Of a stretch of 64,000 nt of DNA, positions 1 to 10,011 are shown piece after piece. A program made the position numbers and the translations under genes. Each line of letters opens with the position of its first letter. Positions within the stretch are counted from its first letter, which is position 1. This stretch comes from Pyramidobacter porci. Lineage in GTDB: Bacteria > Synergistota > Synergistia > Synergistales > Dethiosulfovibrionaceae. Location: contig NZ_VUNH01000003.1 in assembly GCF_009695745.1 (NCBI RefSeq), forward strand, positions 62,001 through 126,000. The letters run 5' to 3'. The notes under the pieces were generated by a model that saw nothing but the letters and a program-made list of their open reading frames with translations, was not told the origin of the DNA and searched no databases.

Positions 1-149
1 GCCGACGCGTCCGATTCGAGGTTGTAGCCTTCGGGCACATGAATGATCGGATCGGCGTTCCACCGCGTCGCGACAATGGCCGCCTCGTGCCTGGTCAGTT
101 CCCACAGCGGCGGGAGCGGCAGTTTCTCTTTTTCTGCATATGTTGCCAT
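1..149 (-). CDS. Hypothetical protein, N-terminal 49 residues only
   Basis: The window cuts this gene; only its 5' end is present, read leftward. The start ATG is at 149-147, preceded on the minus strand by a GAGGAGG ribosome-binding site about 9 bases upstream. The visible protein begins MATYAEKEKLPLPPLW and continues through a Trp- and His-containing stretch (ELTRHEAAIVATRWN, then DPIIHVPEGY). No signal peptide or membrane segment is visible. I do not recognise the family and assign no function. It is divergent from fumC, so the space to 331 probably carries both promoters. Confidence 0.6.
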   Translation of the reverse strand, partial: MATYAEKEKLPLPPLWELTRHEAAIVATRWNADPIIHVPEGYNLESDAS

Positions 150-331
150 CGACGCATTCCTCCTCTGGCAAATAAGAGCGTACGGCATAATTTCTTATTT
201 TAACGCAAAGAACGCCGTTCGTGGCGGATGATTTGAGCGGAAAACAAAAATCGTTCTGCGCCGGCGCGGCCGTTTCGTGGTACACTTTGCGCAGAGAATC
301 TTTTCTTAAGATGGAAAGGAGCGAATTATCC

Positions 332-1747
<1,416 letters not shown>

Positions 1748-1754
1748 CCGCCCG

Positions 1755-2585
1755 ATGAGAATTTTTATCAGCGCCGACATGGAAGGCGCTACGGGCGTCA
1801 CGTCCATCGCGCAGTGCGACAGCCGCCGCCCGGAATACGCCTTCGGCTGCAAGATGCAGCAGCGCGACGTGCTCGCGGCGGTGCGCGGCGCCCTGGACGG
1901 CGGCGCCGACGAGGTGATCGTCAACGACGCTCACAGTCACATGACCAATCTGGACATCGGCGAGTGGCCGAAGGGGGCGCGGCTGACCAGCGGTTCGCCC
2001 AAAACGCTGGGGATGATGGAAGGCTTCGACGAGTGCGACGGCATCTTCTTCCTCTGTTACCACGCCATGGCCGGCACGCAGTGCGCGGTGCTGGATCACA
2101 CCATCGATCCGAACGTGGTTTACAGCGTGAAACTGAACGGCCTTGAAGTGGGCGAGATCGGCATCAACGCCGCGGCCGCTGCCGGCAAAAAAATCCCCGT
2201 GGCGTTGGTGACCGGCGACGACGCCGCCTGCCGCGAAGCCCGCGCCCTGTGGGGCGACACAGTCGTCACCGCCGCGGTGAAAAAGGCTCGCGGGCGCTTG
2301 GCCGCGACCTGCCTGGGGCCGGAAGAGACCTACAAGGTCATTTACGACGCGGCCATCAAGGCGGCGCAGCTGGTGCGCGGCAAAAAAGCGTCTGTGATGG
2401 ATTTCGCTCCGTCCTGGACCGCCGAGATCGCTTTTCTCAAGACCGCTCAATGCGATGTCGCCGCAACGCTGCCGTTCGTCGAACGCCTCGACGGCCGCCG
2501 AGTCCGCTTCGGCGGCTCCGACCCCGTGGGAATGCGCTGTTGCGTCAGCGCCGTGCTCGATCTGGCGGGGACCGCGCCGTTCTAA
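1755..2585 (+). CDS. M55 family D-aminopeptidase (DppA-like)
   Basis: A 276-residue zinc peptidase of family M55, which in Bacillus DppA releases N-terminal D-amino acids from peptides. The metal-binding residues of the family are in place: Asp8 and Glu10 in SADMEGATG, His60 in NDAHSHMTN, His103 in HAMAGT, and a Glu near 134. The family forms cytosolic rings of barrels. It follows fumC by 7 bases, but the reaction is not linked to fumarase; a role in recycling wall or dietary D-peptides fits an amino-acid fermenter (inference). A GC-rich hairpin with a short T run follows the stop codon. Confidence 0.88.
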   Translation: MRIFISADMEGATGVTSIAQCDSRRPEYAFGCKMQQRDVLAAVRGALDGGADEVIVNDAHSHMTNLDIGEWPKGARLTSGSPKTLGMMEGFDECDGIFFLCYHAMAGTQCAVLDHTIDPNVVYSVKLNGLEVGEIGINAAAAAGKKIPVALVTGDDAACREARALWGDTVVTAAVKKARGRLAATCLGPEETYKVIYDAAIKAAQLVRGKKASVMDFAPSWTAEIAFLKTAQCDVAATLPFVERLDGRRVRFGGSDPVGMRCCVSAVLDLAGTAPF

Positions 2586-2599
2586 CGCTGAAAGTATGG

Positions 2600-2634
2600 G
2601 CCGATTCCGTCTGCGGCGACGGGATCGGCTTTTA
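2600..2634 (+). terminator. Intrinsic terminator after the M55 peptidase
   Basis: A 12-bp stem with one G-T wobble (2600-2611 with 2618-2629), loop of six, followed by TTTT at 2630-2633. It ends the fumC-peptidase unit. Confidence 0.65.
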
Positions 2635-2703
2635 TTCGTCGCGGCGCCTTGTGTTCGGATTTTTGATGAGGAAATAGCGCGACAATCTTTGGGGGGATGG
2701 CAA

Positions 2704-4188
2704 TTGAAGACGGACTATGACGTAGTCGTCGTCGGAGGCGGCGTGGTGGGGTGCGCCGTGGCGCGGGGACTGGCGCAGTATCGCATCGACGCCTGTCTCG
2801 TCGAACGCGAGCTTGACGTATCGCTCGGCACGAGCTGCCGCAACAGCGGCGTGCTCCACTCGGGCATCAACTACAAGCCGGGCACGCTCCGCGCCGAACT
2901 GGCCGTGCGCGGCAACGCCATGATGGATGATTTGTGCCGCGACTTGAAGGTGAAGATCCGGCGCATTGGCAAGCTGACAGTCGCCCTTGACAGAGACGAT
3001 TTGCCCGGCATCGAACGCCTTCACGCTCAGGGGCAGGCCAACGGCGTGCCAGGGCTGGAAATTATCGGTCCGGCGCGCATGCGTCAGATCCAGCCCGACG
3101 TGCGGGGGATCGCGGCGCTGTGGTCGCCGACCAGCGCGATCATCTCGCCTTACGGACTGACGATCGCCCTCGCCGAAAGCGCCAAGGCCAATGGCGTCGA
3201 CATCCGACTCGATTGGCCGGTGGCGAACGTGAACGTGCTGCCGCAGGGGCGCGGCTTTGAAGTGAGAAACGATCGTGGCGACATGCTCACCTGCCGAGTG
3301 CTGGTGAACGCGGCGGGACTTTTCGCGGCGAAAATCTGCGAGATGGCGGGCGTCGGAGATTATCGCATTTATCCCTGCCGCGGCGAGTACTATGTGCTCG
3401 ACAAGCGCCTCGACGGTTCGCTGCGCACGCTGATCTATCCCACGCCGAACCCGAAGGACCCCGGCCTGGGCATTCACCTGACGCCGACGGTGGACGGCAA
3501 TATCCTTATCGGGCCGAGCGCCGACTATCAGGATTCGCCCCGCGGGACCGGCAACAGAGCGCCGGTCATGGCGTCGCTGCGCGACGAAGGGCTCAAACTG
3601 CTGCCTGACATCCGCGTGTCCGACTACATTCGCACGTTCGCCGGCCTGCGCGCCAAACGGACGCCGCCGGAAGTCGGCGGCAACGCCGATTTCGTGATCG
3701 AGGACCGCCCTGACGTGAAAGGCTTCATCAACGTGCTCGGCATCGAGAGCCCGGGGCTGACCAGTTCTCCAGCGATCGCGGAGATGGTACTCGGTTTTGT
3801 GGGAAATCATCTGGAACTGCGGCGTAACCCGGATTTCAACGGCGTACGTCCTGGCAGCGCTCTGTCGTTCAGCGAGCGCAGTCCCGAGGAACGCGCCGAC
3901 ATGATCGCTGCGGATCCGGACTACGGCGAAATGATCTGCCGCTGCGAGGCCGTCAGCAAACGCGAAGTGCTGGACGCGCTCGACAATCCGCTGGGCGCGC
4001 GGGCCTTCGTCAGCCTCAAGTACCGTTCCCGCGTCTCCATGGGGCGATGCCAGGGCGGGTTCTGTCTTCCCCGCATCGTTCGCCTGCTGCGCGAGGAATT
4101 CGATTGGGAGTGGGCGGACTTTGTTGATCACAGCGTCGCGTCCAACATGTTTGCAGGCTGTGCGGTCGACGGGGGTGAAGGCCGATGA
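2704..4188 (+). CDS. GlpA-like FAD-dependent dehydrogenase with C-terminal [2Fe-2S] BFD-type domain
   Basis: A 494-residue flavoprotein of the glycerol-3-phosphate dehydrogenase / L-2-hydroxyglutarate oxidase family. The FAD dinucleotide motif is GGGVVG at residues 11-16; TSCRNSGVLHSGINY near 47-61 is typical of the family. A C-terminal BFD-like domain carries ICRCE near 412 and GRCQGGFC near 446-453, four cysteines suited to bind a [2Fe-2S] cluster. The TTG start at 2704 follows a GGGGGG tract; an ATG at 2697 is out of frame. It overlaps the next gene by ATGA. With the following FAD/NAD oxidoreductase and DUF1667 protein it forms a module known from Thermotoga and many Firmicutes, often annotated as anaerobic glycerol-3-phosphate dehydrogenase. 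No glycerol kinase or facilitator is adjacent, so the substrate is not certain. Confidence 0.85.
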   Translation: MKTDYDVVVVGGGVVGCAVARGLAQYRIDACLVERELDVSLGTSCRNSGVLHSGINYKPGTLRAELAVRGNAMMDDLCRDLKVKIRRIGKLTVALDRDDLPGIERLHAQGQANGVPGLEIIGPARMRQIQPDVRGIAALWSPTSAIISPYGLTIALAESAKANGVDIRLDWPVANVNVLPQGRGFEVRNDRGDMLTCRVLVNAAGLFAAKICEMAGVGDYRIYPCRGEYYVLDKRLDGSLRTLIYPTPNPKDPGLGIHLTPTVDGNILIGPSADYQDSPRGTGNRAPVMASLRDEGLKLLPDIRVSDYIRTFAGLRAKRTPPEVGGNADFVIEDRPDVKGFINVLGIESPGLTSSPAIAEMVLGFVGNHLELRRNPDFNGVRPGSALSFSERSPEERADMIAADPDYGEMICRCEAVSKREVLDALDNPLGARAFVSLKYRSRVSMGRCQGGFCLPRIVRLLREEFDWEWADFVDHSVASNMFAGCAVDGGEGR

Positions 4189-5426
4189 TCGGGGAAAGAC
4201 GCTGCGGCGTCGCCGTGATCGGCGGCGGTCCCGCCGGTCTGGCGGCGGCCATCTCGGCCTGCGAGGCCGGCTGCCGGAACGTGGTGCTGGTCGAGCGCGA
4301 TCGACTTTTGGGCGGCATTCTCAACCAGTGTATCCATGACGGTTTCGGCCTGCATCGTTTCGGCGAGGCCATGACCGGTCCCGAGTACGCCCAGCGCGAC
4401 ATCGACCGCTTCGGCGAGTTGGGGCTCGAGGCCATGACCGGGTCGATGGTATTGGAACTTTCGAAGGAGCGCGAGCTGCTCGTCAGCCGTCGCGGCGAGA
4501 TGGTCCGTCTCAGAGCGGACGCCGTCGTGCTGGCCATGGGGTGCCGCGAGCGCCCGCGCGGCGCTCTGTCGATCCCCGGCACGCGTCCGTCGGGCATTTA
4601 CACGGCCGGGGCCGCGCAGAATCTTGTCAATCTCGAAAACATGATGCCCGGCAAAAAGATCTGCATCCTCGGCTCCGGCGACATCGGCCTGATCATGGCA
4701 CGCCGCATGACCTTGGAGGGCGCCGGCGTCGAGGCGGTTTTCGAGCTGCTGCCCTACTCAAGCGGCCTGCCGCGCAACATTCAGCAATGTCTGAACGATT
4801 ACGGCATTCCCCTTTATCTGAGCACCACCGTGACCGATATCGTCGGCGACGACCGCCTCGAAGCCGTGCAGGTGTCGCGGGTGGACGAAAGACGCCGCCC
4901 CATCCCCGGCACGGAGAGGATTTTCGAGTGCGATACGCTATTGCTGTCCGTCGGGTTGATCCCCGAAAACGAACTGACGCGCATGGCCGGTATCGAAATG
5001 AATCCTGCGACCGGCGGCGCGGCGGTGGATGACAACTTCATGACCAGCGTCCCCGGCATTTTCTCGTGCGGTAACGTGCTACACGTGCACGATCTGGTGG
5101 ATTGGGTCTCTCTGGAGGCGGCCGAAGCGGGCGCCCGCGCGGCGGCTTATGCTCTCGGACAAGTCCCTCGCAGAGAGAGCATCGTCGTTCGTCCCGGCGC
5201 CGGCGTGCGTTACACTACGCCTTCGCGGCTCAGCGGCGAAAAAAACGTGTCCATTGCGTTCCGTCTCGTCTCTCCCGGTCGTGACCGCTGTCTCGTCGTG
5301 AGCGCCGATGGCCGTGAGATCCTGCGCGAAAAACGGGTGCGCCTTCATCCGGCCGTGATGGAACATCTCAGAGTCAAGGCCGCTGATCTGAAGGGCTGCT
5401 GCAGTTTGGAGGTGTCGGTGCAGTGA
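4185..5426 (+). CDS. FAD/NAD-dependent oxidoreductase of the GlpA-like module
   Basis: A 413-residue two-dinucleotide-fold flavoprotein. The FAD-binding GGGPAG is at residues 13-18 and the second Rossmann motif (LGSGDIGLIMAR) near 159-170. The segment NQCIHDGFGLHRFGE near 45 is characteristic of the group paired with GlpA-like dehydrogenases. It lacks the redox-active CxxC of thioredoxin reductases. It starts at the ATG of an ATGA overlap with the upstream gene and ends in a GTGA overlap with the downstream DUF1667 gene, so the three proteins are translationally coupled and probably form one complex, passing electrons between the GlpA-like flavin and an unknown carrier (inference). Confidence 0.85.
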   Translation: MIGERRCGVAVIGGGPAGLAAAISACEAGCRNVVLVERDRLLGGILNQCIHDGFGLHRFGEAMTGPEYAQRDIDRFGELGLEAMTGSMVLELSKERELLVSRRGEMVRLRADAVVLAMGCRERPRGALSIPGTRPSGIYTAGAAQNLVNLENMMPGKKICILGSGDIGLIMARRMTLEGAGVEAVFELLPYSSGLPRNIQQCLNDYGIPLYLSTTVTDIVGDDRLEAVQVSRVDERRRPIPGTERIFECDTLLLSVGLIPENELTRMAGIEMNPATGGAAVDDNFMTSVPGIFSCGNVLHVHDLVDWVSLEAAEAGARAAAYALGQVPRRESIVVRPGAGVRYTTPSRLSGEKNVSIAFRLVSPGRDRCLVVSADGREILREKRVRLHPAVMEHLRVKAADLKGCCSLEVSVQ

Positions 5427-5803
5427 GCGAACGCCGCGAATATACTTGTATCGTCTGTCCCAATGGCTGTCCGTTGCAAGCGGAGACGAGCGGCGGCGAA
5501 AAAGTGAAGCTTGTTTCGGTGACGGGCAATCTGTGTCCGCGCGGTGCCAGATGGGCGAAGCAGGAAGTGGAGGACCCGCGCCGTACCATTGCCACGAACG
5601 TGCTGGTCGAGGGCGGCGCGCTGCCCGTGGCGAGCGTGCGCACGCTTGATGCCGTCCCGTTGAAGGACCTCGTGGCCGTGCGCGAAAGCCTGAAAGGAAT
5701 CGTACTCCATGCGCCGGTCCGGGCGGGCGACATCGTGGCCGATCATCCGGCCGGCGTCCCCTGCCGCGTCGCCGTTACGCGCCATGTGCCTCGCAAGGGC
5801 TGA
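5423..5803 (+). CDS. DUF1667 domain protein, cysteine-rich partner of the GlpA-like module
   Basis: A 126-residue protein with Cys9, Cys12 and Cys16 in CIVCPNGC and Cys38 in GNLCPRGARWAK, a four-cysteine arrangement suited to a metal or Fe-S site. These motifs and the position third in the GlpA-like cluster identify DUF1667. The GTG start is inside a GTGA overlap with the previous stop; GGAGGTG lies about ten bases upstream. The family's biochemical role is not established; an electron-transfer or assembly role in the complex is inference. A strong terminator follows. Confidence 0.85.
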   Translation: MSERREYTCIVCPNGCPLQAETSGGEKVKLVSVTGNLCPRGARWAKQEVEDPRRTIATNVLVEGGALPVASVRTLDAVPLKDLVAVRESLKGIVLHAPVRAGDIVADHPAGVPCRVAVTRHVPRKG

Positions 5804-5835
5804 TTTTTCGCAATGAAATAGAATCTATGAAGTAA

Positions 5836-5877
5836 GGGGCTCGCGAAAATTCCGAATGGATTTCGCGAGCCCCTTTG
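5836..5877 (+). terminator. Intrinsic terminator after the DUF1667 gene
   Basis: Perfect 13-bp stem (5836-5848 with 5861-5873), 12-base loop, followed by TTTGTATT. It closes the GlpA-like operon. Confidence 0.8.
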
Positions 5878-6476
5878 TATTCGGGACGGTTGATACTGAC
5901 TCGTGATAAAAAACATTGACATGGCTCGCTGTACGGATTTCGCTTGAGACGCTCTCGCTGTCCAGCGTTTCAATCAAGAAAAAGTACAAGATTTTTGGAA
6001 GCCGAGGCGGTAGATTGATCATTGAACAGAGCGCAAGAAATTCCATTCTTATTGACAGGAAAGAAATCAGTTGTTAGAATCTCGGTAAGTTGTGTATAAC
6101 TAACTCATGTCGGATTCCTGATGCTCCCGGGAAGCGGCAGATGCTTTGTGCCGAATTCACCTGATCATCAACGGCGCGGTCAAGCAAGCGATTGACGCAG
6201 AACGAAAAAATTCATCGAACGTAAGCTCGTTGCGCGGAACGGGATCGTGCTTCCGTGACACTGATGCGTCTGTCTTCAGCAGAAAAATTCATTGGCTCTG
6301 AAGCATTACATCGCGAGAAGGCAGAAAAAAGACAAAGAACAAGAGATCTGCCGTTGATAAGTTCCATTAAGAATTCAGTAAGAATACGAATGCGCGCATT
6401 CGGAGTCCCATCGCAGGATCCCGGGCGGGAAGGTCTCACCGAAAAACGAATGCCGCGCAGTCTCAGGAGGTATCTC
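5878..6476. other. A+T-richer gap with no convincing gene; holds the feo promoter
   Basis: About 600 bases with visibly more A+T than the flanks. Short open frames exist on both strands but none has a good ribosome-binding site with a recognisable product. A consensus promoter at 6052-6080 implies a leader of roughly 390 bases ahead of the first feoA. I found no riboswitch I can name. The composition shift suggests decayed or imported DNA. Confidence 0.5.
6052..6080 (+). promoter_or_regulatory. Sigma-70-type promoter upstream of the feo cluster
   Basis: TTGACA at 6052-6057 and TAGAAT at 6075-6080 with a 17-base spacer. No other gene lies between it and feoA, so it probably drives the iron cluster with a long leader. 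Confidence 0.6.
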
Positions 6477-6710
6477 ATGTTCCCTCTCTCCTCGGCGCCG
6501 CTGAACGTCGACCTGAAAATCGTAAATCCCGGCGGCGGCGCAAGAATGTCCAAACGCCTCGAAAGCCTGGGATTGAGCGAAGGCAGCATCCTCACCCTCT
6601 TGCAGGAACGGGACGGCGACGTCATCGTCCGGCCGGCGGGAGGCGCGAGCTGCCTGGCGCTGGACCAAAACGTCGCCGCGCGCCTGATGGTGACCGTGAA
6701 CGATTCGTAA
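6477..6710 (+). CDS. FeoA domain protein, first copy
   Basis: A 77-residue protein with the small SH3-like FeoA fold: an N-terminal strand, an RLESLGLSEGSILTLL segment typical of FeoA around residues 27-42, and a C-terminal strand ending in MVTVND. FeoA proteins bind the cytoplasmic part of FeoB and modulate ferrous-iron uptake. The ATG at 6477 follows AGGAGG (6465-6470) by six bases; the open frame upstream to 6255 is ignored. It precedes a second feoA and feoB. The two FeoA copies are clearly diverged from one another. Confidence 0.8.
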   Translation: MFPLSSAPLNVDLKIVNPGGGARMSKRLESLGLSEGSILTLLQERDGDVIVRPAGGASCLALDQNVAARLMVTVNDS

Positions 6711-6800
6711 ATTCTTTCGCGCTCCCGGCGCAAAGATGAACCGCGTGCGCGGTGGAAATTCCGAACGCACGCTTTTACTGTTTCGAGAGAGGTGCAGACG

Positions 6801-7034
6801 ATGAACGAAACGACGTTGGCAGACCTGGCTCCGGGAGAATCGGGGCAAATCGTGGAAATCGAGGGGAGAGGGATCCTCGCCCAGAGGCTGGTCGACATGG
6901 GCCTGTATCCCGGCGTCGCGGCCAAGGTCGTCCGCCGCGCGCCGCTCGGCGACCCGATCGAGGTGGACGCGGAAGGAACGTTCGTCAATCTGCGCCATGA
7001 AGAAGCGCGTTTCGTGAAAGTGAAAAAACTCTGA
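6801..7034 (+). CDS. feoA: FeoA domain protein, second copy
   Basis: A 77-residue FeoA: LADLAPGESGQIVEIEG, then LAQRLVDMGLYPG near residues 26-38 (the conserved loop of the family) and a C-terminal VNLRHEEARFVKV strand. The ATG at 6801 is preferred over the GTG at 6792 because GAGAGG sits eight bases upstream of it. Its TGA overlaps the feoB ATG (TGATG), the usual coupling of the cytoplasmic modulator with its transporter. Confidence 0.88.
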   Translation: MNETTLADLAPGESGQIVEIEGRGILAQRLVDMGLYPGVAAKVVRRAPLGDPIEVDAEGTFVNLRHEEARFVKVKKL

Positions 7035-9538
7035 TGTCAAAGAAGACCATAGCCCTCGCGGGACAGCCCAATTGCGGAAAGTCCACCGTCTTCAACAGCC
7101 TGACGGGAGCGAAACAGTTCGTGGCCAACTATCCCGGCGTCACCGTCGACAAAATGATGGGCTGGTATAAACGGAACGGCGAAGACGTGGAAGTCATCGA
7201 CCTTCCCGGCACGTACAGCCTGACATCCTACTCTCCCGAAGAGCGCGTCACGCGCGACGTGCTCCTCTGCGAGCCGCTTTCCGCGGTCGTGAACGTCATA
7301 GACGCCGCCAACCTGAAGCGCAGCCTGTACCTGACGCTCCAGCTTCTGGAGATGGAGATCCCCCTCATTCTTGACCTGAACATGATGGACGTGGCCGAAA
7401 AACTGGGCGTATCCATCGACGTTCCGGGACTTTCCAGGGAACTCGGCGCGCCGGTCGTGACGACGGCCATCACCCAGGGACGCGGCCGCGAAGATCTGCT
7501 GCAGGCCATCGCCGACATGTCGCAGTCCGGCGTTCGCGCCAGCCTCGCCGTTTGCGAGCTCTATCCCGACCTGAAAGACGCCCTGGACGAGCTGGAAGTC
7601 CTGCTGAACCGCGAAGAGAACCTGAAAGGCGCCTTCCCCATTTCGTGGCTCGCCGTCAAACTGATGGAAGGTGATCCCGCCGTCGCCGCGCTGCTGCGCG
7701 GCAAAGGGAAAGAGAGCGCGTCCGTCCTTGCGCGGGCGGAAGAATGGCGCGCGCGATTCGAGCGGGAGAAGGGCGTTGGCGCGGACATCTACGTTTCGGG
7801 CCAGCGCAGCCGCCGTGCGGCGGCCATCGCCAAACGTTTCGCGGTCAAAAAGGAGTCCGCGAAAGCGCCGCTTTCCGAGCGCATCGACCGGGCCGTCTGC
7901 AACAAATTTTTCGGCCCCGTCTTCCTGCTTTTCGTCATTTACGGATTCTATTACCTTTCCTTTATCCAGGGCTACAATCTCACCCACTACACATGGCCCA
8001 TCCTCGCCGGCATCCGCAGCTTTGCGGAGCGTATCCTTCCCCAGCCCGGGCTCATAGATATGCCCATCGTGCGGGAATTCGTACTCTGGATTGTGGACAA
8101 TCTGAACGCGCTCTTCAACTACATCCCGATCTTCTTCATTCTCTTTGCGCTCATCGCCGTGCTGGAGGACAGCGGCTACATGCCGCGCATCGCCTTCGTG
8201 CTTGACCGCATCCTCAGCCGCTTCGGGCTGCACGGCCAGTCCACGCTGCCGATGATCCTCGGCGGCGTGGTCCTGGGAGGATGCGCCGTTCCGGCGGTCA
8301 TGGCCACCAAGGGAATTCCCGACGAGAAGTCGAAACTGGCGACGATCCTGACGCTTCCCATGCTCAACTGTCAGGCGAAACTGCCGTTGTACTTCCTGCT
8401 CATCGGCATCTACTTCAACGAAACGGTGCGCCTGCCCTTGCTGGGGAACGTCAACCAGCAGAGCATCGTCATCGTCTTCATCCAGACGATCAGCCTGCTC
8501 TTCGTGCTGCCCATCGCCAAGATCCTTTCCATGACAGTGCTGAAGCACAAGGAAACGGCGCCTTTCATCATGGAGATGCCGCCCTACCACATCCCGACGC
8601 TCCGCGGCGTTCTGGGGCGCGCGGCCGAGCGGATCTGGCTGTACATCCGCAAAATCACCACCGTCGTCGCCGCGGTCGCCGTCATCCTCTTCGTCCTGCT
8701 GCGCTTCCCCGGCCTGTCTCCGGAACGCGAAGCCCATTACGAGGCGGAAAAAGACCGCGCCGTCCAGAGCTTCCTCGACAAAGCGAAGGGCAAGAAGCTG
8801 GGAACGGGGCTCAAGAGCGAGAAAGACGTCCTCGATCTGATCCTCTACCAGCAGGGCTACCGGGAATTACTCAAGTCCGGGGCTTCCGCCGAGAAGAAAA
8901 AAGCCTACGGTCTCGAAAATCCCGACTTTTTCGAGATCATCCAGAACAGGAAGGATCCCGAAGCGAAGGCGCTCGAAAAGGAGCTCAAAAAGCTGATCGT
9001 TTTCCGAACAAACGCGCTGACGGCCATCCGCAAAGAGCGCATCGACAACAGCCTGCTCGGCAAAACCGGCCGCGCTCTGGAACCCCTCTCGCGGTACGCC
9101 GGTTTCAACTGGCGCGTCAACGTCGCCGTGCTCAGCACTTTGGCCGCCAAGGAGAACAGCGTCTCCACCCTCGGGGCCCTTTACATCAGGGAAACGGGCG
9201 ACGGCGAATCGAAGAACGCCGACACGCTGGAACAGCGCATGAAACGACAGGAGGAAGACCTCACGCCTTTGCACGCGATGGCGCTGATGCTCTTCATGGT
9301 GCTCTGTCCGCCCTGTCTGCCCACAATCATGGCGATCCGCGTGCAGACCGGCTCCACCAAATGGATGCTCTTCGCCTTTTTCGTGCCGCTCGTCCTCGGG
9401 CTGCTGGCCGCCGTGCTGGTTTTTTCCGGCGGTTCCGCTCTCGGCCTGACCGGATTTGAGGCGATGTGGATTTTCTACCTGATCCCGCTGGCTTTAACGA
9501 TCCTGCTGGGGCTGATCAAAACCAAGAAAACTTATTGA
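7034..9538 (+). CDS. feoB: Ferrous iron transporter FeoB
   Basis: An 834-residue inner-membrane Fe(II) transporter with an N-terminal G domain: G1 GQPNCGKST at residues 10-18, G2 in NYPGVTVDK, G3 DLPGTYSL near 56, G4 NMMD near 115. The helical GDI-like region follows, then the membrane part with two Gate regions, including GGCAVPAVMATKG near 413-425. A hydrophilic insert of about 120 residues (roughly 565-690) lies between membrane segments. The start is coupled to feoA. Downstream are secreted proteins and a FeoB-associated Cys-rich protein, which supports Fe(II) uptake as the cluster's task. Confidence 0.95.
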   Translation: MSKKTIALAGQPNCGKSTVFNSLTGAKQFVANYPGVTVDKMMGWYKRNGEDVEVIDLPGTYSLTSYSPEERVTRDVLLCEPLSAVVNVIDAANLKRSLYLTLQLLEMEIPLILDLNMMDVAEKLGVSIDVPGLSRELGAPVVTTAITQGRGREDLLQAIADMSQSGVRASLAVCELYPDLKDALDELEVLLNREENLKGAFPISWLAVKLMEGDPAVAALLRGKGKESASVLARAEEWRARFEREKGVGADIYVSGQRSRRAAAIAKRFAVKKESAKAPLSERIDRAVCNKFFGPVFLLFVIYGFYYLSFIQGYNLTHYTWPILAGIRSFAERILPQPGLIDMPIVREFVLWIVDNLNALFNYIPIFFILFALIAVLEDSGYMPRIAFVLDRILSRFGLHGQSTLPMILGGVVLGGCAVPAVMATKGIPDEKSKLATILTLPMLNCQAKLPLYFLLIGIYFNETVRLPLLGNVNQQSIVIVFIQTISLLFVLPIAKILSMTVLKHKETAPFIMEMPPYHIPTLRGVLGRAAERIWLYIRKITTVVAAVAVILFVLLRFPGLSPEREAHYEAEKDRAVQSFLDKAKGKKLGTGLKSEKDVLDLILYQQGYRELLKSGASAEKKKAYGLENPDFFEIIQNRKDPEAKALEKELKKLIVFRTNALTAIRKERIDNSLLGKTGRALEPLSRYAGFNWRVNVAVLSTLAAKENSVSTLGALYIRETGDGESKNADTLEQRMKRQEEDLTPLHAMALMLFMVLCPPCLPTIMAIRVQTGSTKWMLFAFFVPLVLGLLAAVLVFSGGSALGLTGFEAMWIFYLIPLALTILLGLIKTKKTY

Positions 9539-9628
9539 CCCGCCCCCCAATGAATCGCAACCGTTTACGCTTCGGCAGACGGCGGTCTTCGGACCGTTGA
9601 CCTGACATACAATTACGGAGGTTTTAGG

Positions 9629-9949
9629 ATGAACAGAAAGTTGTGGACTGGCGTGATCACGGCCGTCTTCGTCGCGGCGCTTGCCGGCGCCGCCCTGGCC
9701 CACACCCCGCTCTTTTCGTGCTGGGACAACGGCGACGGCACGCTCTCGTGCGAGGGCGGCTTTTCCGACGGCTCCTCGGCCGCGAACATCCCCATCCGCG
9801 TGACCGACGAGAAGAACGAGGTCGTTTTCGAGGGCAAGCTGGACGAGAGCGGCGAGCTGACGTTCGACAAGCCGCAGGGCGTCTTCTCCGTCACGTTCGA
9901 CGGAGGTCCCGGGCACACGCTCACCGTCAAAAGCGGCGACATCAAGTAA
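9629..9949 (+). CDS. Small secreted protein of the feo cluster with predicted mature N-terminal His
   Basis: A 106-residue exported protein. The signal peptide (MNRKLW, then a hydrophobic core) ends at ALA, followed directly by HTPLFSCWDNGDG, so signal peptidase would leave histidine as residue 1. The remainder is a beta-rich domain resembling CopC/DUF4198-type Ig-like domains, with two cysteines (Cys30 and about Cys40) that could form a disulfide. ACGGAGG lies seven bases upstream of the ATG. It follows feoB by 90 bases. An extracytoplasmic metal-handling role is inference from context and the N-terminal His. Confidence 0.7.
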   Translation: MNRKLWTGVITAVFVAALAGAALAHTPLFSCWDNGDGTLSCEGGFSDGSSAANIPIRVTDEKNEVVFEGKLDESGELTFDKPQGVFSVTFDGGPGHTLTVKSGDIK

Positions 9950-10011
9950 GGCGGCCTGATTGAATCAGGCCGGGATACTGAATTTCAAAAAAGAAAAGGA
10001 GGGTATCGTAC

